From Flavobacterium petrolei (GTDB lineage Bacteria > Bacteroidota > Bacteroidia > Flavobacteriales > Flavobacteriaceae), in the NCBI RefSeq assembly GCF_003314435.2, contig NZ_QNVY02000001.1, positions 1,178,001-1,242,000 of the forward strand: a DNA stretch of 64,000 nt. Direction: 5' to 3'. Below, in pieces: positions 41,940-51,739 of this stretch. Under the pieces are notes generated by a model that was not told the DNA's origin, made no database searches, and saw only the letters and a program-made list of their open reading frames with translations. A program made the translations under genes and the position numbers. Each line of letters begins with the position of its first letter. Position 1 is the stretch's first letter.

Positions 41940-44555
41940 ATGCAAAAAATTATTTTTCTACTCTTTTGGTTTGCATCAATTTCTGTTCACTCTCAAGAAA
42001 TTATCGTAAAAGGAACAATTACGGACAAGGATGGACTTGGAATACAAAATGCGTCTATTACTATATTAGACGATAATGATGATAGTGTGGAGTATACATT
42101 TACAGATGATAAAGGGAGTTACGGTCTTTCATTTCAAAAAGAAAATCTGTCATCATTGAAACTAGAAATCTCTTGTCTAGGGTACAGTAAAACATCTAAA
42201 TTGATAACTGCGGTAAGTCAAGTTCAAAATTTTGTTTTAGAAAAAAAAGTTGAAACGTTAAAGGAAGTAATAGTTGAGGCTAGTCAAAAAATAAAAAAGG
42301 AACAGGATACAACTACAATTAAAGTGGCTAGTTTTGGAAATAAAACAGAGCAAACACTGGAAGATGTTTTAAAAAAGCTACCAAGTATCGAGGTTCAACA
42401 AGACGGTTCCATTAAAGCGCATGGAGTGGCTATTGATAAACTATTGATTGAAGGTGAAGATATGTTTGATAAAAATTATAAACTGCTCACTAAAAATCTT
42501 GATGCCAATGTGTTAGATGCCGTACAAATTATTGACGGTTATGAAGATAATCCGGTTCTAAAAAAAATGAATAACTCTGATAAAGTTGCCCTCAATCTTA
42601 AACTAAAAAAAGGTAAAAAAAATATTTGGTTTGGTAATGCTACTCTTGGTGCCGGGATAGTTAGCCAAAACCGTTGGAAAGAGAGTTTGAATTTGGGATT
42701 GATAAGGAAAGAAATAAAGCTATTTTATTTAGCTGATTACAATAATCTTGGCGAAAAAGCAACTGATTTAGTTTCATCCAATGTAATGGAAAACGATATT
42801 TTTAGTGAGGATAGATTAGAATATACTGCTAAATCTTTATTTACTATTAACAGCAACGAAATTGGACTTTTTAGTAAAACGCAAAGTATTTTTAATATTG
42901 CGTTTTTAAACTCCTTAAGTTTTACCAAAAAAATTAAAAAAAATCTTTCTCTTAGGGGTGTGGCATATCTGGCCAATGACAAACAAAATCAAAATTCATT
43001 TGCAGAAACAAATTATAATTTTGGTGCTAATCCAATTTCTTTTACTGAAAATAGTTTTTACAAGAGTAGAAATTCGCTTGCATCAATAGAATTAGAACTA
43101 AAGTATTATCCTGATGATAAAAACTACATCACGAATTTGTTCCTTTTTAAAGAGCATCCCTCAAAAACTAATAATAATTTGCTCTTTAATACTAGTGAAA
43201 TAAATCAATCGTCAAAAAACAATAATTATACATTTTACAATCATTTTAACCATACTTTGCAGCTGGATCATAACAAAATTCTAAATAATTACATCTACTT
43301 TGGAAACGATAAAATGGAAGAAAATGCAAAGATTATCTCTCCTTTGCTCAATTCCTTTTTAGAGGTAAATAGTGGTGAAGTTATTCAACAAAAGTCTAAT
43401 AACAGTTTGTTTTATATAGGAGACAAGACAAAATTGATTACTCAATTTGATAATGTTGATCTCACCAACAGCTTGCAATTTGAGTACAGTAAAGAAATAT
43501 TTGCTAACCAGTTCAGAATTGTTGAGCAAAGATTTCCTGACTACGAAAACAATTTAAATTTGAATAAGATTAAGGTGAGTTTTGATAACGCTGTCCGTTA
43601 CAATTTTTCTAAAAAGATAAATTTTACAGCATCGTTGAACCTTCAAAATACCAACTTTAATACTAGTATTGATAATAAAAACTTCTGGATTGTCAATCCA
43701 ACTATTTTATTGAACATCAAAAAAACAAGGTTTGGTAATTTTACAGTTTCGTACTCTGAAAATAATGATTTGCCAGAGATCAATCAGCTTACTTCTAATT
43801 TTCAGTTGATGGATTATCGTAGTTTTTTAAAAGGCACAAGTTTTCAAAATCCATTAAAAAATAGTGTAACGCAGTTTACGTATTCGATTTATCAAGATCA
43901 AAAAAGGTTTTCCGTAAATACTGGTATTATCTACATGAAATCAAAAACAATTCTGAATACTGCTAGCACAATAACGAATGATTTTAATTTTAGTTCTAGT
44001 GTGCAGACCCCGGGAGGTGATAATTTTAATTTCAATTTTAGTGTTGTGAATTACTTGCGCAAATTAAAATTAGCATCAAAAATAGAAACAATTCATAATT
44101 GGAATACTTCTCCTTTCAGTGTGAATAATGATGTTTTTTTAATTGCAAAAAACTATTCTAACACAATCAAATATACTGCTACGACGTATTTCAAAAAAGG
44201 AATCAATTTCGATGGAGGTTTTGCGTATCACTTCAATAAGTCTGTATTTGATGGAAATACAAATGAAAATAGGACTAAAGATGTTTTTCTAAATTTAAAT
44301 TATCCTATTTCTGAAGTCCTTTTGGCTGAATGTAACAATGCATTGTATTTTGTTAATAATCAGAATTATACTTTTAGCAATCTTGTATTGAATTACAATC
44401 CATTAGAGAGTAGGTTTTCCTTTCGACTTATTTTCAATAATATTTTGAATGAAGATAAATTTACGTTTGTAACTTTAAACAATTTTACATTTTACCAGTC
44501 AAGTGTCGACTTAGTGCCCCGGTATTTGCTTGGAACTGTAAAATATCGGTTTTAA
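41940..44555 (+). CDS. TonB-dependent-receptor-like outer-membrane protein with carboxypeptidase-like domain
   Basis: 871 aa. Signal peptide (IIFLLFWFASISVHSQ), then a carboxypeptidase-regulatory-like beta domain (IIVKGTITDKDGLGIQNASI, about 18-105), then a plug-like segment (TLEDVLKKLPSIEVQQDGSI, LLIEGEDMFD) and a long beta-barrel ending ...PRYLLGTVKYRF, with a C-terminal aromatic as in outer-membrane proteins. No clear TonB box is seen. ATG 41940 is used rather than an upstream TTG that overlaps the GLPGLI gene. Probably surface uptake or export together with the GLPGLI partner. Confidence 0.85.
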   Translation: MQKIIFLLFWFASISVHSQEIIVKGTITDKDGLGIQNASITILDDNDDSVEYTFTDDKGSYGLSFQKENLSSLKLEISCLGYSKTSKLITAVSQVQNFVLEKKVETLKEVIVEASQKIKKEQDTTTIKVASFGNKTEQTLEDVLKKLPSIEVQQDGSIKAHGVAIDKLLIEGEDMFDKNYKLLTKNLDANVLDAVQIIDGYEDNPVLKKMNNSDKVALNLKLKKGKKNIWFGNATLGAGIVSQNRWKESLNLGLIRKEIKLFYLADYNNLGEKATDLVSSNVMENDIFSEDRLEYTAKSLFTINSNEIGLFSKTQSIFNIAFLNSLSFTKKIKKNLSLRGVAYLANDKQNQNSFAETNYNFGANPISFTENSFYKSRNSLASIELELKYYPDDKNYITNLFLFKEHPSKTNNNLLFNTSEINQSSKNNNYTFYNHFNHTLQLDHNKILNNYIYFGNDKMEENAKIISPLLNSFLEVNSGEVIQQKSNNSLFYIGDKTKLITQFDNVDLTNSLQFEYSKEIFANQFRIVEQRFPDYENNLNLNKIKVSFDNAVRYNFSKKINFTASLNLQNTNFNTSIDNKNFWIVNPTILLNIKKTRFGNFTVSYSENNDLPEINQLTSNFQLMDYRSFLKGTSFQNPLKNSVTQFTYSIYQDQKRFSVNTGIIYMKSKTILNTASTITNDFNFSSSVQTPGGDNFNFNFSVVNYLRKLKLASKIETIHNWNTSPFSVNNDVFLIAKNYSNTIKYTATTYFKKGINFDGGFAYHFNKSVFDGNTNENRTKDVFLNLNYPISEVLLAECNNALYFVNNQNYTFSNLVLNYNPLESRFSFRLIFNNILNEDKFTFVTLNNFTFYQSSVDLVPRYLLGTVKYRF

Positions 44556-44657
44556 TCCATACATCAATGAACTTGATTTTATCAATCTTTCAAGTCATAA
44601 CTCCAATTTAAAAAAGGAAGGATTAATTCATTTTTCTAGCTCAGACTGCTCAATAAA

Positions 44658-44685
44658 AAAACCTGTTCAAACAAATGAACAGGTT
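44658..44685. terminator. bidirectional terminator
   Basis: AAACCTGTTC and GAACAGGTTT form a 10-bp stem around an 8-nt loop, between the outer-membrane protein gene and the convergent pump gene. Confidence 0.8.
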
Positions 44686-44700
44686 TCGTATTTTAAAATT

Positions 44701-44793
44701 ATTACGTTTTATACCGTATGTTTTGGATTAAAACCATCTTCGCTTAACTCGATGTGGTCATAATCAGCAACCATTTCCGCTTCGTAATCAACT
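44701..44793. repeat. 93-bp direct repeat within the pump gene 3' end
   Basis: The partner of 40701-40793, 92 of 93 bases identical, same orientation. Here it is the intact 3' end of the RND gene plus 8 bp beyond its stop. Confidence 0.9.
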
Positions 44794-47700
44794 TTTTCTC
44801 CTTTACTGAATTTAGCAATCAATTTCTCCATGATTTCATAAATTACTGGAACGACAATCAAGGTTAGGAATAAGGAACTTATTAATCCACCAATAATTAC
44901 CCATGCCAAACCATTTTTCCATTCGGCTCCAGCTCCAGCGGCTAATGCAATTGGGAACATACCAAAAACCATTGCAATTGTTGTCATCAAAATTGGACGA
45001 AGACGCGCATGATTCGCTTGAATTAATGCGGTTCTAATGGTTTCACCAGCGGCTCTACGTTGGTTGGTGTAATCCACAAGCATGATCGCATTCTTACATA
45101 CCAGACCAATAAGCATGATGACTCCAAGAATCGTAAAGATGTTCAAGGTGTTATTTGTTAATGCTAATGCTAGTAATGCTCCAATGAACGAAAGCGGAAT
45201 AGCAAATAATACTACGAATGGATGCACAAAACTGTCGTATAAGGAAACCATTACAAGGTAAACCAATATAATGGCAGCCAATAAAGCAATTCCTAATGTT
45301 CCAAAACCTTCTGACTGGTTCTCTTGATCACCACCCCAAATGTAGTTGACACCAGTAGGTTTTTTTAGTTGATCTATTTTTTCTTGCCATTGCGCAACAA
45401 TTGTTCCAGAAGCAACTCCCACGTTTTGTCCTTTTACTGTCACCGACGCCGTTTTGTCCCTACGTTCCAATTGGCTTGGACCAGAACCTTCCGTAACGGT
45501 TGCAAATTGATTTAACTTGATTTGTTGACCCATATCATTGATGAAAATCAAGTTGCTTACATCAGCAATACTTTTTCTATCGAATGCATTGTATTTAATA
45601 TTGATGTCATATTCGTATTCTCCAGCTCTAAAACGTCCGTCGGTATTCCCGCTAAAAGCCGTTTGCATCGTAATACCAACTGTTTGTAAACTCAAACCAA
45701 GTGCGGCCATTTTATCTCTGTCCACTTTTACGTTTACTTCAGGATTTCCATCTTCTACAGATAATTCGATTTCTGTTGCTCCTGGAATAGTACGCAATTC
45801 TTTTTCAGCAGCAATGGCAAATTTCATGGCACTTGCTACATCTGGACCCGTTACAATAAGCCCTAAAGTAGCATCTTCAGCCGTTCCTAAAATACCTACC
45901 GGAACGGTTTTAACTTTTGCACCAACTAATAGTTTTTCTAATTTACGTTTGGTTTTTGCAGCGTAAACATTTGCAGGTTCATCGCGTTGGTCTAATTGGA
46001 CCATTTTCACGTTAATTTCTGATTTGTATGCAGTTGCTTGCGAAGCTCCAAGCCCACCACTGGTTTGACCCACAATAGTAAACTGGCTTTCGACAAAAGC
46101 TTCATTCTCTAAAAAAGCTTCAGCTTTTTGTGTCATGAAGTTGGTTTGTTCTAGCGAGGCATCTTTTGGCATTTCGATTTGAACTAAAAACTCACCACTG
46201 TCTGATGCTGCAAAGAATTCACCTCCAATAAACCCTGCAGGAACCAATGCAATTGAGCTGAAAAAGATAACTAAAACAATAGCTAGTGTTGTTTTGTAAT
46301 GATCTAAACTCCAAGTCAATAATCCAGAAATCCAGTTGATGAAACGCGTTAAATAACTTTCAAAACCAAGGATGATTCTTCCGAAAAGGTTTTTACCTTC
46401 AATATGCTCTAATTTTCCGTATCGGGAGGATAACCAAGGAATAATAGTAAATGATGCCACTAATGATAGTAAAGTAGATATAATTACCGTTACACAAAAC
46501 TGCGTAATAATATTAGAAACCAGTCCAGAACTCAATGCAATTGGTAAAAACACAACCACGATTACAAGCGTAATCGATACTACAGTTCCACCAATTTCGG
46601 CTGTACCATCATAGGCAGCACGAACTTTGTTTTTGCCCATTTCCATGTGCCTGTAAATATTTTCTAGAACCACAATAGCATCATCCACAAGAATACCAAC
46701 AACAAGAGACAGTCCTAATAAACTCATTAAGTTCAAGGTGTATCCCATTAAATAGATTCCAATAAAAGTAGCAATTAACGATGCTGGGATTGAAATCATT
46801 ACAATCAACGAGTTTCGAATACTGTGTAAGAAAAACAACATTACAAACGCTACTAAAAGTACCGCAATAAGTAAATCATGTACCACGGCATCAGCAGCTT
46901 CAAGTGTAAATACAGTACTGTCTTTTGCGATTTCTAGTTTTAGTTCAGTCGTTTTATACTCCGCTTCTAGTTTAGCAATTGTTTTCACCAACTCTTCACT
47001 TACCGCAACCGCATTAGCATCGGACTGTTTTATGATTTGTAAAATAATAGCACTTTTTTGATTGACACGAGCTACTTTTTCAGTGATTTTTTGAGTGTCT
47101 TGAACATCAGCGATTTCGCCTAAACGAACTTGGATTCCGTTTTTAGAAGAAACAATTAAGTTTCTTAACTCTTCAACATTCTTATATTTTCCGGCTAAAC
47201 GGATTAATATTTTTTGCTCACGGGTTTGAATATTTCCGGTTGGGAAATCCAGGTTGGAGGATAAAATGTTTTGTTGCACTTGCGGTACCGAAAGTCCGTA
47301 GGCTTGCATTTTTACAGCATCAAGATTGACTTGAATTTCTCTTTCTTGTCCACCGGTAATGTTTACTTGTGCGACTCCTTGTACACGAGATAATACGGGC
47401 GCTAATTTTTTATCAACTAAGTCATAAAATTCAACTTCGTCCATTTTTCCGTTGGCACCAATGGTCATAATTGGTAAATCGCTCAAAGAAAACTTGTTTA
47501 ATGAAGGCGCTTCCGCATCATCCGGTAAGTCGTTTATGATAGCGTTTATTTTACGCTGTGCATCATTCATTGAAATATTAACATCAGCATTAGATGTCAG
47601 TGTTATAGACACCGAAGATAAACTTTCAAAGGACTTAGAGTCGATCTTCTTTATGTTTTCTAAAGAGGAAATCGCGTCTTCAATCTTTTTGGTAACGGTA

Positions 47701-47882
47701 TTTTCGACCTCACTAGGTGATGCTCCGGGATAAACCGTTGCAATCGAAATCACGTTGGTTTCGAATTTTGGAATCAATTCGTAGCCTAATTGGCTGTAAC
47801 TGAACAATCCTCCTAAAGTTAGTATCGTAAACAATACGATGACTAATGAGGGACGTTTTATGGATATTTCTGCTAATTTCAT
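44709..47882 (-). CDS. RND efflux pump, inner-membrane permease
   Basis: 1057 aa, AcrB/HAE1-type proton-driven exporter. The N-terminal MKLAEISIKRPSLVIVLFTI opens the first helix. Twelve helices and two large periplasmic loops are visible. The proton-relay aspartates are in VVGILVDDAIVVLENIYRHM, and the C-terminal helix motif GLVCKNAIMLVDYTNQ is present. It is the last gene of the operon tetR-tolC-adaptor-pump, 90 bp after the adaptor, with a palindromic spacer between. Substrate unknown. Confidence 0.93.
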   Translation of the reverse strand: MKLAEISIKRPSLVIVLFTILTLGGLFSYSQLGYELIPKFETNVISIATVYPGASPSEVENTVTKKIEDAISSLENIKKIDSKSFESLSSVSITLTSNADVNISMNDAQRKINAIINDLPDDAEAPSLNKFSLSDLPIMTIGANGKMDEVEFYDLVDKKLAPVLSRVQGVAQVNITGGQEREIQVNLDAVKMQAYGLSVPQVQQNILSSNLDFPTGNIQTREQKILIRLAGKYKNVEELRNLIVSSKNGIQVRLGEIADVQDTQKITEKVARVNQKSAIILQIIKQSDANAVAVSEELVKTIAKLEAEYKTTELKLEIAKDSTVFTLEAADAVVHDLLIAVLLVAFVMLFFLHSIRNSLIVMISIPASLIATFIGIYLMGYTLNLMSLLGLSLVVGILVDDAIVVLENIYRHMEMGKNKVRAAYDGTAEIGGTVVSITLVIVVVFLPIALSSGLVSNIITQFCVTVIISTLLSLVASFTIIPWLSSRYGKLEHIEGKNLFGRIILGFESYLTRFINWISGLLTWSLDHYKTTLAIVLVIFFSSIALVPAGFIGGEFFAASDSGEFLVQIEMPKDASLEQTNFMTQKAEAFLENEAFVESQFTIVGQTSGGLGASQATAYKSEINVKMVQLDQRDEPANVYAAKTKRKLEKLLVGAKVKTVPVGILGTAEDATLGLIVTGPDVASAMKFAIAAEKELRTIPGATEIELSVEDGNPEVNVKVDRDKMAALGLSLQTVGITMQTAFSGNTDGRFRAGEYEYDINIKYNAFDRKSIADVSNLIFINDMGQQIKLNQFATVTEGSGPSQLERRDKTASVTVKGQNVGVASGTIVAQWQEKIDQLKKPTGVNYIWGGDQENQSEGFGTLGIALLAAIILVYLVMVSLYDSFVHPFVVLFAIPLSFIGALLALALTNNTLNIFTILGVIMLIGLVCKNAIMLVDYTNQRRAAGETIRTALIQANHARLRPILMTTIAMVFGMFPIALAAGAGAEWKNGLAWVIIGGLISSLFLTLIVVPVIYEIMEKLIAKFSKGEKVDYEAEMVADYDHIELSEDGFNPKHTV

Positions 47883-47892
47883 TTTTTTATTT

Positions 47893-47970
47893 TAAAAGAG
47901 TGATAAGTGATAAGTGAATAGTAAATAGTAAAAAGCTTTTGGCTAATAACTGTTCACTAATCACTAATTA
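47893..47970. repeat. imperfect inverted-repeat spacer between adaptor and pump
   Basis: GTGATAAGTGATAAGTGAAT on the left is echoed in inverse on the right (TTCACTAATCACTAATTACT). It is an AT-rich palindromic spacer inside the operon, similar in style to those at 23627, 52848 and 58137. Confidence 0.4.
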
Positions 47971-47972
47971 CT

Positions 47973-49034
47973 TTATTTAATAACTTCCACTTTAGATCCG
48001 TCTTGAAGGTTGATTTGACCGGTAACAATTACGGTTTCACCCTCTGAAAGTCCGTTTAAAACTTCTACTTTATCACCAAGAATTCTTCCTGCAGTAACCG
48101 TTTTCAGTTTAGCAGTTCCGTTTTCAATTACAAATATTTCATTGCTGCTCACACTTCCTACGAAAGCATTTCTAGGAACAACCATCAACGATTGTTTTCC
48201 TTGATTTGCAGAAAATTCAGCAGTTCCGTACATTCCTGCTTTCAAATCATTTGCTGCATTATTAGCAATTTCTATTTCTACAGGAAAGTTTAAACTCGCA
48301 TCCGATTTTGGGGCGATGAACGAGATTTTCCCTGAGAATGTTGCATCTGGATACACACTCGCTTTTACAGATAGTGCAGTTCCTACTTTTAAACCTGCAA
48401 CCTGATTTTCATTGACATTGACCTTTAGTTTCAATTTAGAAACATTAACAATGTCAAACAATTGTGTTCCGGCACCAAGAACCGATCCTGGTTCAACGTA
48501 TTTTTTGTTCACAATTCCGTTGATTGTCGCTTTGATATTCGTATCGCCAATATTCACTTTTGCTTGTTGCAATCTTGATTTTGAAGTCACTAAACTCAAT
48601 TTAGCCTGATCCAATTGTTGTTTAGTTACACCGCCAGTTTTGAAAGCATTTTCAAAACGACTGTAGTCGGTCAAAGCATTTTGATAGGATGCTTGTGCAG
48701 TTTGTAAGTCAGCTGTAATTTGTTCGCTTCTTACAATTGCCAATGTTTGACCAATGCGCACTCTGTCACCTTCATCAACTAAAACACGAACTACTCTTCC
48801 TGGCTTCTCAGCTGAAAAACTTAATTCTTGTAGTGGTGCAAAATTTCCATTGGCTACAAAATCAAGGGAAACTTCTTCGGTTTTTACCGTTGCTACTTTT
48901 ACTGAAATGCTAGCATTTTTCTCTGCTACTACAGCAGTTTTTGCTTCATTTTCTTTTTTATTATTGGTTAAAACGTAGGCAATAATCCCTAAAGTGGCAA
49001 CAATTAGTACTATGGTAAGTATGCTTTTTTTCAT
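47973..49034 (-). CDS. RND periplasmic adaptor (membrane fusion protein)
   Basis: 353 aa, HlyD/AcrA type. An N-terminal membrane anchor (IVLIVATLGIIAYVLTN) without a lipobox precedes a barrel-sandwich hybrid with lipoyl-like halves (VDEGDRVRIGQTLAIVRSEQ), a helical hairpin (about 112-165), and beta-barrel and membrane-proximal domains. It links the pump with the TolC-like channel. It lies 4 bp after the TolC-like gene. Confidence 0.92.
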   Translation of the reverse strand: MKKSILTIVLIVATLGIIAYVLTNNKKENEAKTAVVAEKNASISVKVATVKTEEVSLDFVANGNFAPLQELSFSAEKPGRVVRVLVDEGDRVRIGQTLAIVRSEQITADLQTAQASYQNALTDYSRFENAFKTGGVTKQQLDQAKLSLVTSKSRLQQAKVNIGDTNIKATINGIVNKKYVEPGSVLGAGTQLFDIVNVSKLKLKVNVNENQVAGLKVGTALSVKASVYPDATFSGKISFIAPKSDASLNFPVEIEIANNAANDLKAGMYGTAEFSANQGKQSLMVVPRNAFVGSVSSNEIFVIENGTAKLKTVTAGRILGDKVEVLNGLSEGETVIVTGQINLQDGSKVEVIK

Positions 49035-49038
49035 TTTG

Positions 49039-50379
49039 TTAATTATTTATAAGTGTTTTTAATTCGCCTTTTGATTTGATTAATTGTATTTCTGCCAGTT
49101 TGTATTCCAGTACGGCCGATGTGTAGTTGTTTTGTGCTTCCGTCAAAGCGTTTTCAGCATCCAATAAGTCAGTTAAAGAAGCTAATCCCTGAACATAATT
49201 ATTTCTGGTATTGTCTAAAACTTCTTTGGCTAATTGCGCATTCTCTTTTTGATTGTTGATTGTAGTTAAGCTATTGTCAATTTGTGTTTTTGCATTGGCG
49301 AAAGCCAGATCAAGCGCTAATTTGGTGTCAACTAAATCTTCTTGAACCGTTCTAATTTCAATATCGGCTTGTCTTACTTTGGCACGGGTACCAAATCCAG
49401 TAAAAATAGGTACTTTCAAATTCAGTCCAATTGATGAGAAATCAGACCAATAAACTCCGTCAGCTGGTTTTCCTCCAATAGGCATTTTTGGACCTTGACC
49501 AATATAATTGTATCCGGCGTTCAATGATAATGTTGGGTAATACGAAGCTTCAACCGCCTTTTTTTGATAAAATAAAAGTTGTTCTTGTTTCTTCAAAAGC
49601 AAATATTCCGTTCTGTTAGTTGTATTTGGAATTTCCGAGAGTGCTTGTGGTCCCACTTCAAATGCAGTTTGTGGAATCTCAATTTGAGTTTCTATCGGCA
49701 TTCCCATATAAAATTTCAACGCATTTTCCTGAATTTGAACCGCATTCAGCACTTGTTGGCGTTGCGTATTGATGTTTGAAATCTTCACTAAGATTCGATC
49801 CAAATCAATTTTCTTAGCTAATCCGTTGTCAAATTGCCCTTTGATAATGTCTTTTACTTTATTCGTATTTTTGTAAGTACTATCAATGACTGTTAGTTTT
49901 TGTCTTTGTACATAAACCTGGTAATAATTATTGGCTACGCGTTCAATTACTTGTTCTTCGCTCAACTGGTTGTTGATTTGGTAAAACTCTCTAGTAGATT
50001 TTGCTGCCTTCAAACCGGTAAAAACTGTTTGGTCAAAAATTGCTTGAGTCAAAGAAACTCCCGCTGTTGAAACCCATTTTTGTCCAAAAGCGGCCTGAAT
50101 AGTTGTTCCTGGTTGTCCAAATCCAGCTCCATCAATTACAGTAGTTTGAATCACAGGATTATAAGTCAAATTTCCGTTTGCCGATATTTGTGGTAAAGCT
50201 CTGGAGCGTACTTCCTGAATTTGGTATTCACTGTTCTCTACTTTTAGTTTTGCTTTTTTGGCATCGGCTTTATTTTCTAAAGCGTAGTTAATAGCTTCTC
50301 TCAGCGTGAGGGTTTTTACTTCTTGTGCATTGGCGCCAAGCGCAAATGTCAGAATTATTAAAAGAATTGTTTTTTTCAT
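49039..50379 (-). CDS. TolC-family outer-membrane channel
   Basis: 446 aa. Signal peptide (LLIILTFALGANAQ), then the two-fold repeated TolC helical architecture (LREAINYALENKADAKKAKL at the start and AKEVLDNTRNNYVQGLASLT in the second half). It forms the outer-membrane exit duct of this pump. It starts 1 bp after the tetR stop. Confidence 0.92.
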   Translation of the reverse strand: MKKTILLIILTFALGANAQEVKTLTLREAINYALENKADAKKAKLKVENSEYQIQEVRSRALPQISANGNLTYNPVIQTTVIDGAGFGQPGTTIQAAFGQKWVSTAGVSLTQAIFDQTVFTGLKAAKSTREFYQINNQLSEEQVIERVANNYYQVYVQRQKLTVIDSTYKNTNKVKDIIKGQFDNGLAKKIDLDRILVKISNINTQRQQVLNAVQIQENALKFYMGMPIETQIEIPQTAFEVGPQALSEIPNTTNRTEYLLLKKQEQLLFYQKKAVEASYYPTLSLNAGYNYIGQGPKMPIGGKPADGVYWSDFSSIGLNLKVPIFTGFGTRAKVRQADIEIRTVQEDLVDTKLALDLAFANAKTQIDNSLTTINNQKENAQLAKEVLDNTRNNYVQGLASLTDLLDAENALTEAQNNYTSAVLEYKLAEIQLIKSKGELKTLINN

Positions 50380-50380
50380 T

Positions 50381-50977
50381 TTATGTAATTGGATTAAGTA
50401 AGTTTTTTTCTAATTCGGCTATTCCTTTCTCTGTTGCCATTGCTCGGGTGTGATATTCCAGTGCTTCCATTTCTAAGGCCGCAGCTTCTCTTTCGGAACG
50501 GGTATTTTCATTAATGGTAAAAATCAAAGCGTAATAAAGTTTAACATAAACGTCAATATTGATTTCTTTTCTGTACAAGCCTTGAGCAATTCCTTTTTCA
50601 ATGTTTTGTGTAAAACAACTTTCACATTCTTGAACTTGATACTCTAAAGCCTTTTCATATACTTCCGGATAATGCTTTTTTAGCTGATAAATAGGGGAAG
50701 TGTCTGTCGATTTGAACATATCAGCAAACATTTTTCTAATCTGGAAGTTTTCCTCTATTGCATTGTAATCTCGAGAGATAATTTCGGTTATGATTTCGTG
50801 AACTTCCTTGTGAAGCACTTGTGTGCTTTCCTGTATCAACAATTCTTTATTGGCAAAATATTTATAAATCGTTTTCTTTGAAATACACATTTCACCAGCA
50901 ATATCATCCATCGTTATGCTTTTGAAACCAAGTCTCAAAAACATATCTTTTGCTTTATTTATAATTTTTTCTTTCAT
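50381..50977 (-). CDS. TetR-family regulator of the RND operon
   Basis: 198 aa. N-terminal HTH: FKSITMDDIAGEMCISKKTI followed by YKYFANKELL; the C-terminal ligand domain is helical. First gene of the pump operon, so probably autoregulated. Its promoter region holds the same inverted repeat as the yceI-like promoter, and a third related palindrome (50987-51001) lies 10 bp before its start. Confidence 0.9.
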   Translation of the reverse strand: MKEKIINKAKDMFLRLGFKSITMDDIAGEMCISKKTIYKYFANKELLIQESTQVLHKEVHEIITEIISRDYNAIEENFQIRKMFADMFKSTDTSPIYQLKKHYPEVYEKALEYQVQECESCFTQNIEKGIAQGLYRKEINIDVYVKLYYALIFTINENTRSEREAAALEMEALEYHTRAMATEKGIAELEKNLLNPIT

Positions 50978-50986
50978 CTTTGTATG

Positions 50987-51001
50987 CTGAAATAGTTTCA
51001 G
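50987..51001. promoter_or_regulatory. CTGAAATAGTTTCAG palindrome before tetR
   Basis: A 15-bp palindrome that shares GAAACTATTT with the two longer TetR sites; it sits 10 bp upstream of the tetR start. It may be an extra operator. Confidence 0.35.
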
Positions 51002-51050
51002 TGTGTTTTAATTAAGTTTTCTTGTAAAAGCGGATTAATCAAATCGAGTG

Positions 51051-51090
51051 TAAATGTAAGAAGGAAACTTTGAAAACTAAAATAGTTTCC
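51051..51090 (-). promoter_or_regulatory. tetR-operon promoter with TetR operator
   Basis: On the minus strand a -7 box TACATTTA (51058-51051) is preceded by an inverted repeat GGAAACT-N14-AGTTTCC (51063-51090) covering the spacer and the -33 position. Roughly 75 bp around it match the yceI-like promoter closely. Confidence 0.6.
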
Positions 51091-51132
51091 ATTTAATTTG
51101 TAATTATTTAACGTTTAGTTTAAATTGGTTGG

Positions 51133-51654
51133 TTAAATCGTAAATTCAAGATTAGCAATCAGTTTGATATCTTGTCCCAAAGCCAAGCCACTGGTTTGAT
51201 TGAAAGAATTAAAGGTCAGTCCAAAATCTTTACGGTTAATTTTACCTGTTATTTCAAATGCTGCTTTCTGATCGCCATTGTAAGCGTTTATTCCAATGAA
51301 TTCCGCATCTAATTCCACCACTTTTGTAATGTTTTTGATAGTCAAATTTCCTTTCAAGAAATTGATGTTCTTATTTACTTTTTCGAATGAAGTTGACTTA
51401 AAACTAATGATAGGATATTCAGTGACATCAAAGAGGTCATTCATTTTTAAATGCGTGTCAATTTGCTCCAGTTTTCCATCCTTGTTGTTTACATCCAATG
51501 AAAATTCGATCGAGGCGTCTTCAATTTCATTGTTTTCAATATCGATATGCCCGTTGAATTTGTTGATGGTTCCCGCTAAATAGGCAATAATTGAATGCCT
51601 CATTTTAATCAGAACATCAGATTGGTTGGAGTCAATTGTCCATTTAGTTTTCAT
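51133..51654 (-). CDS. YceI-family protein
   Basis: 173 aa lipocalin-like beta-barrel that binds a polyisoprenoid or other long lipid in the family. It starts MKTKWTIDSNQSDVLIKMRH with the conserved W-x-I-D-x-x-H/N-S-type opening, then FDVTEYPIISFKSTSFEKV and LKGNLTIKNITKVVELDAEF. There is no signal peptide, so probably cytoplasmic. It has its own promoter carrying the same operator as the efflux operon, so it is likely co-induced with the pump. Confidence 0.9.
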   Translation of the reverse strand: MKTKWTIDSNQSDVLIKMRHSIIAYLAGTINKFNGHIDIENNEIEDASIEFSLDVNNKDGKLEQIDTHLKMNDLFDVTEYPIISFKSTSFEKVNKNINFLKGNLTIKNITKVVELDAEFIGINAYNGDQKAAFEITGKINRKDFGLTFNSFNQTSGLALGQDIKLIANLEFTI

Positions 51655-51739
51655 AATTCATCGGGTGTATTAAAATTTTAATTGATCTAACAATCACTTA
51701 AAAAAAGTAGCTAAGGATTTGAAATGTTAAATTCGAGTG

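Noticed and set aside
40701..44793. Direct repeats as ends of an insertion sequence
   Set aside because: No transposase, and the repeat is pump coding sequence, not terminal inverted repeats.
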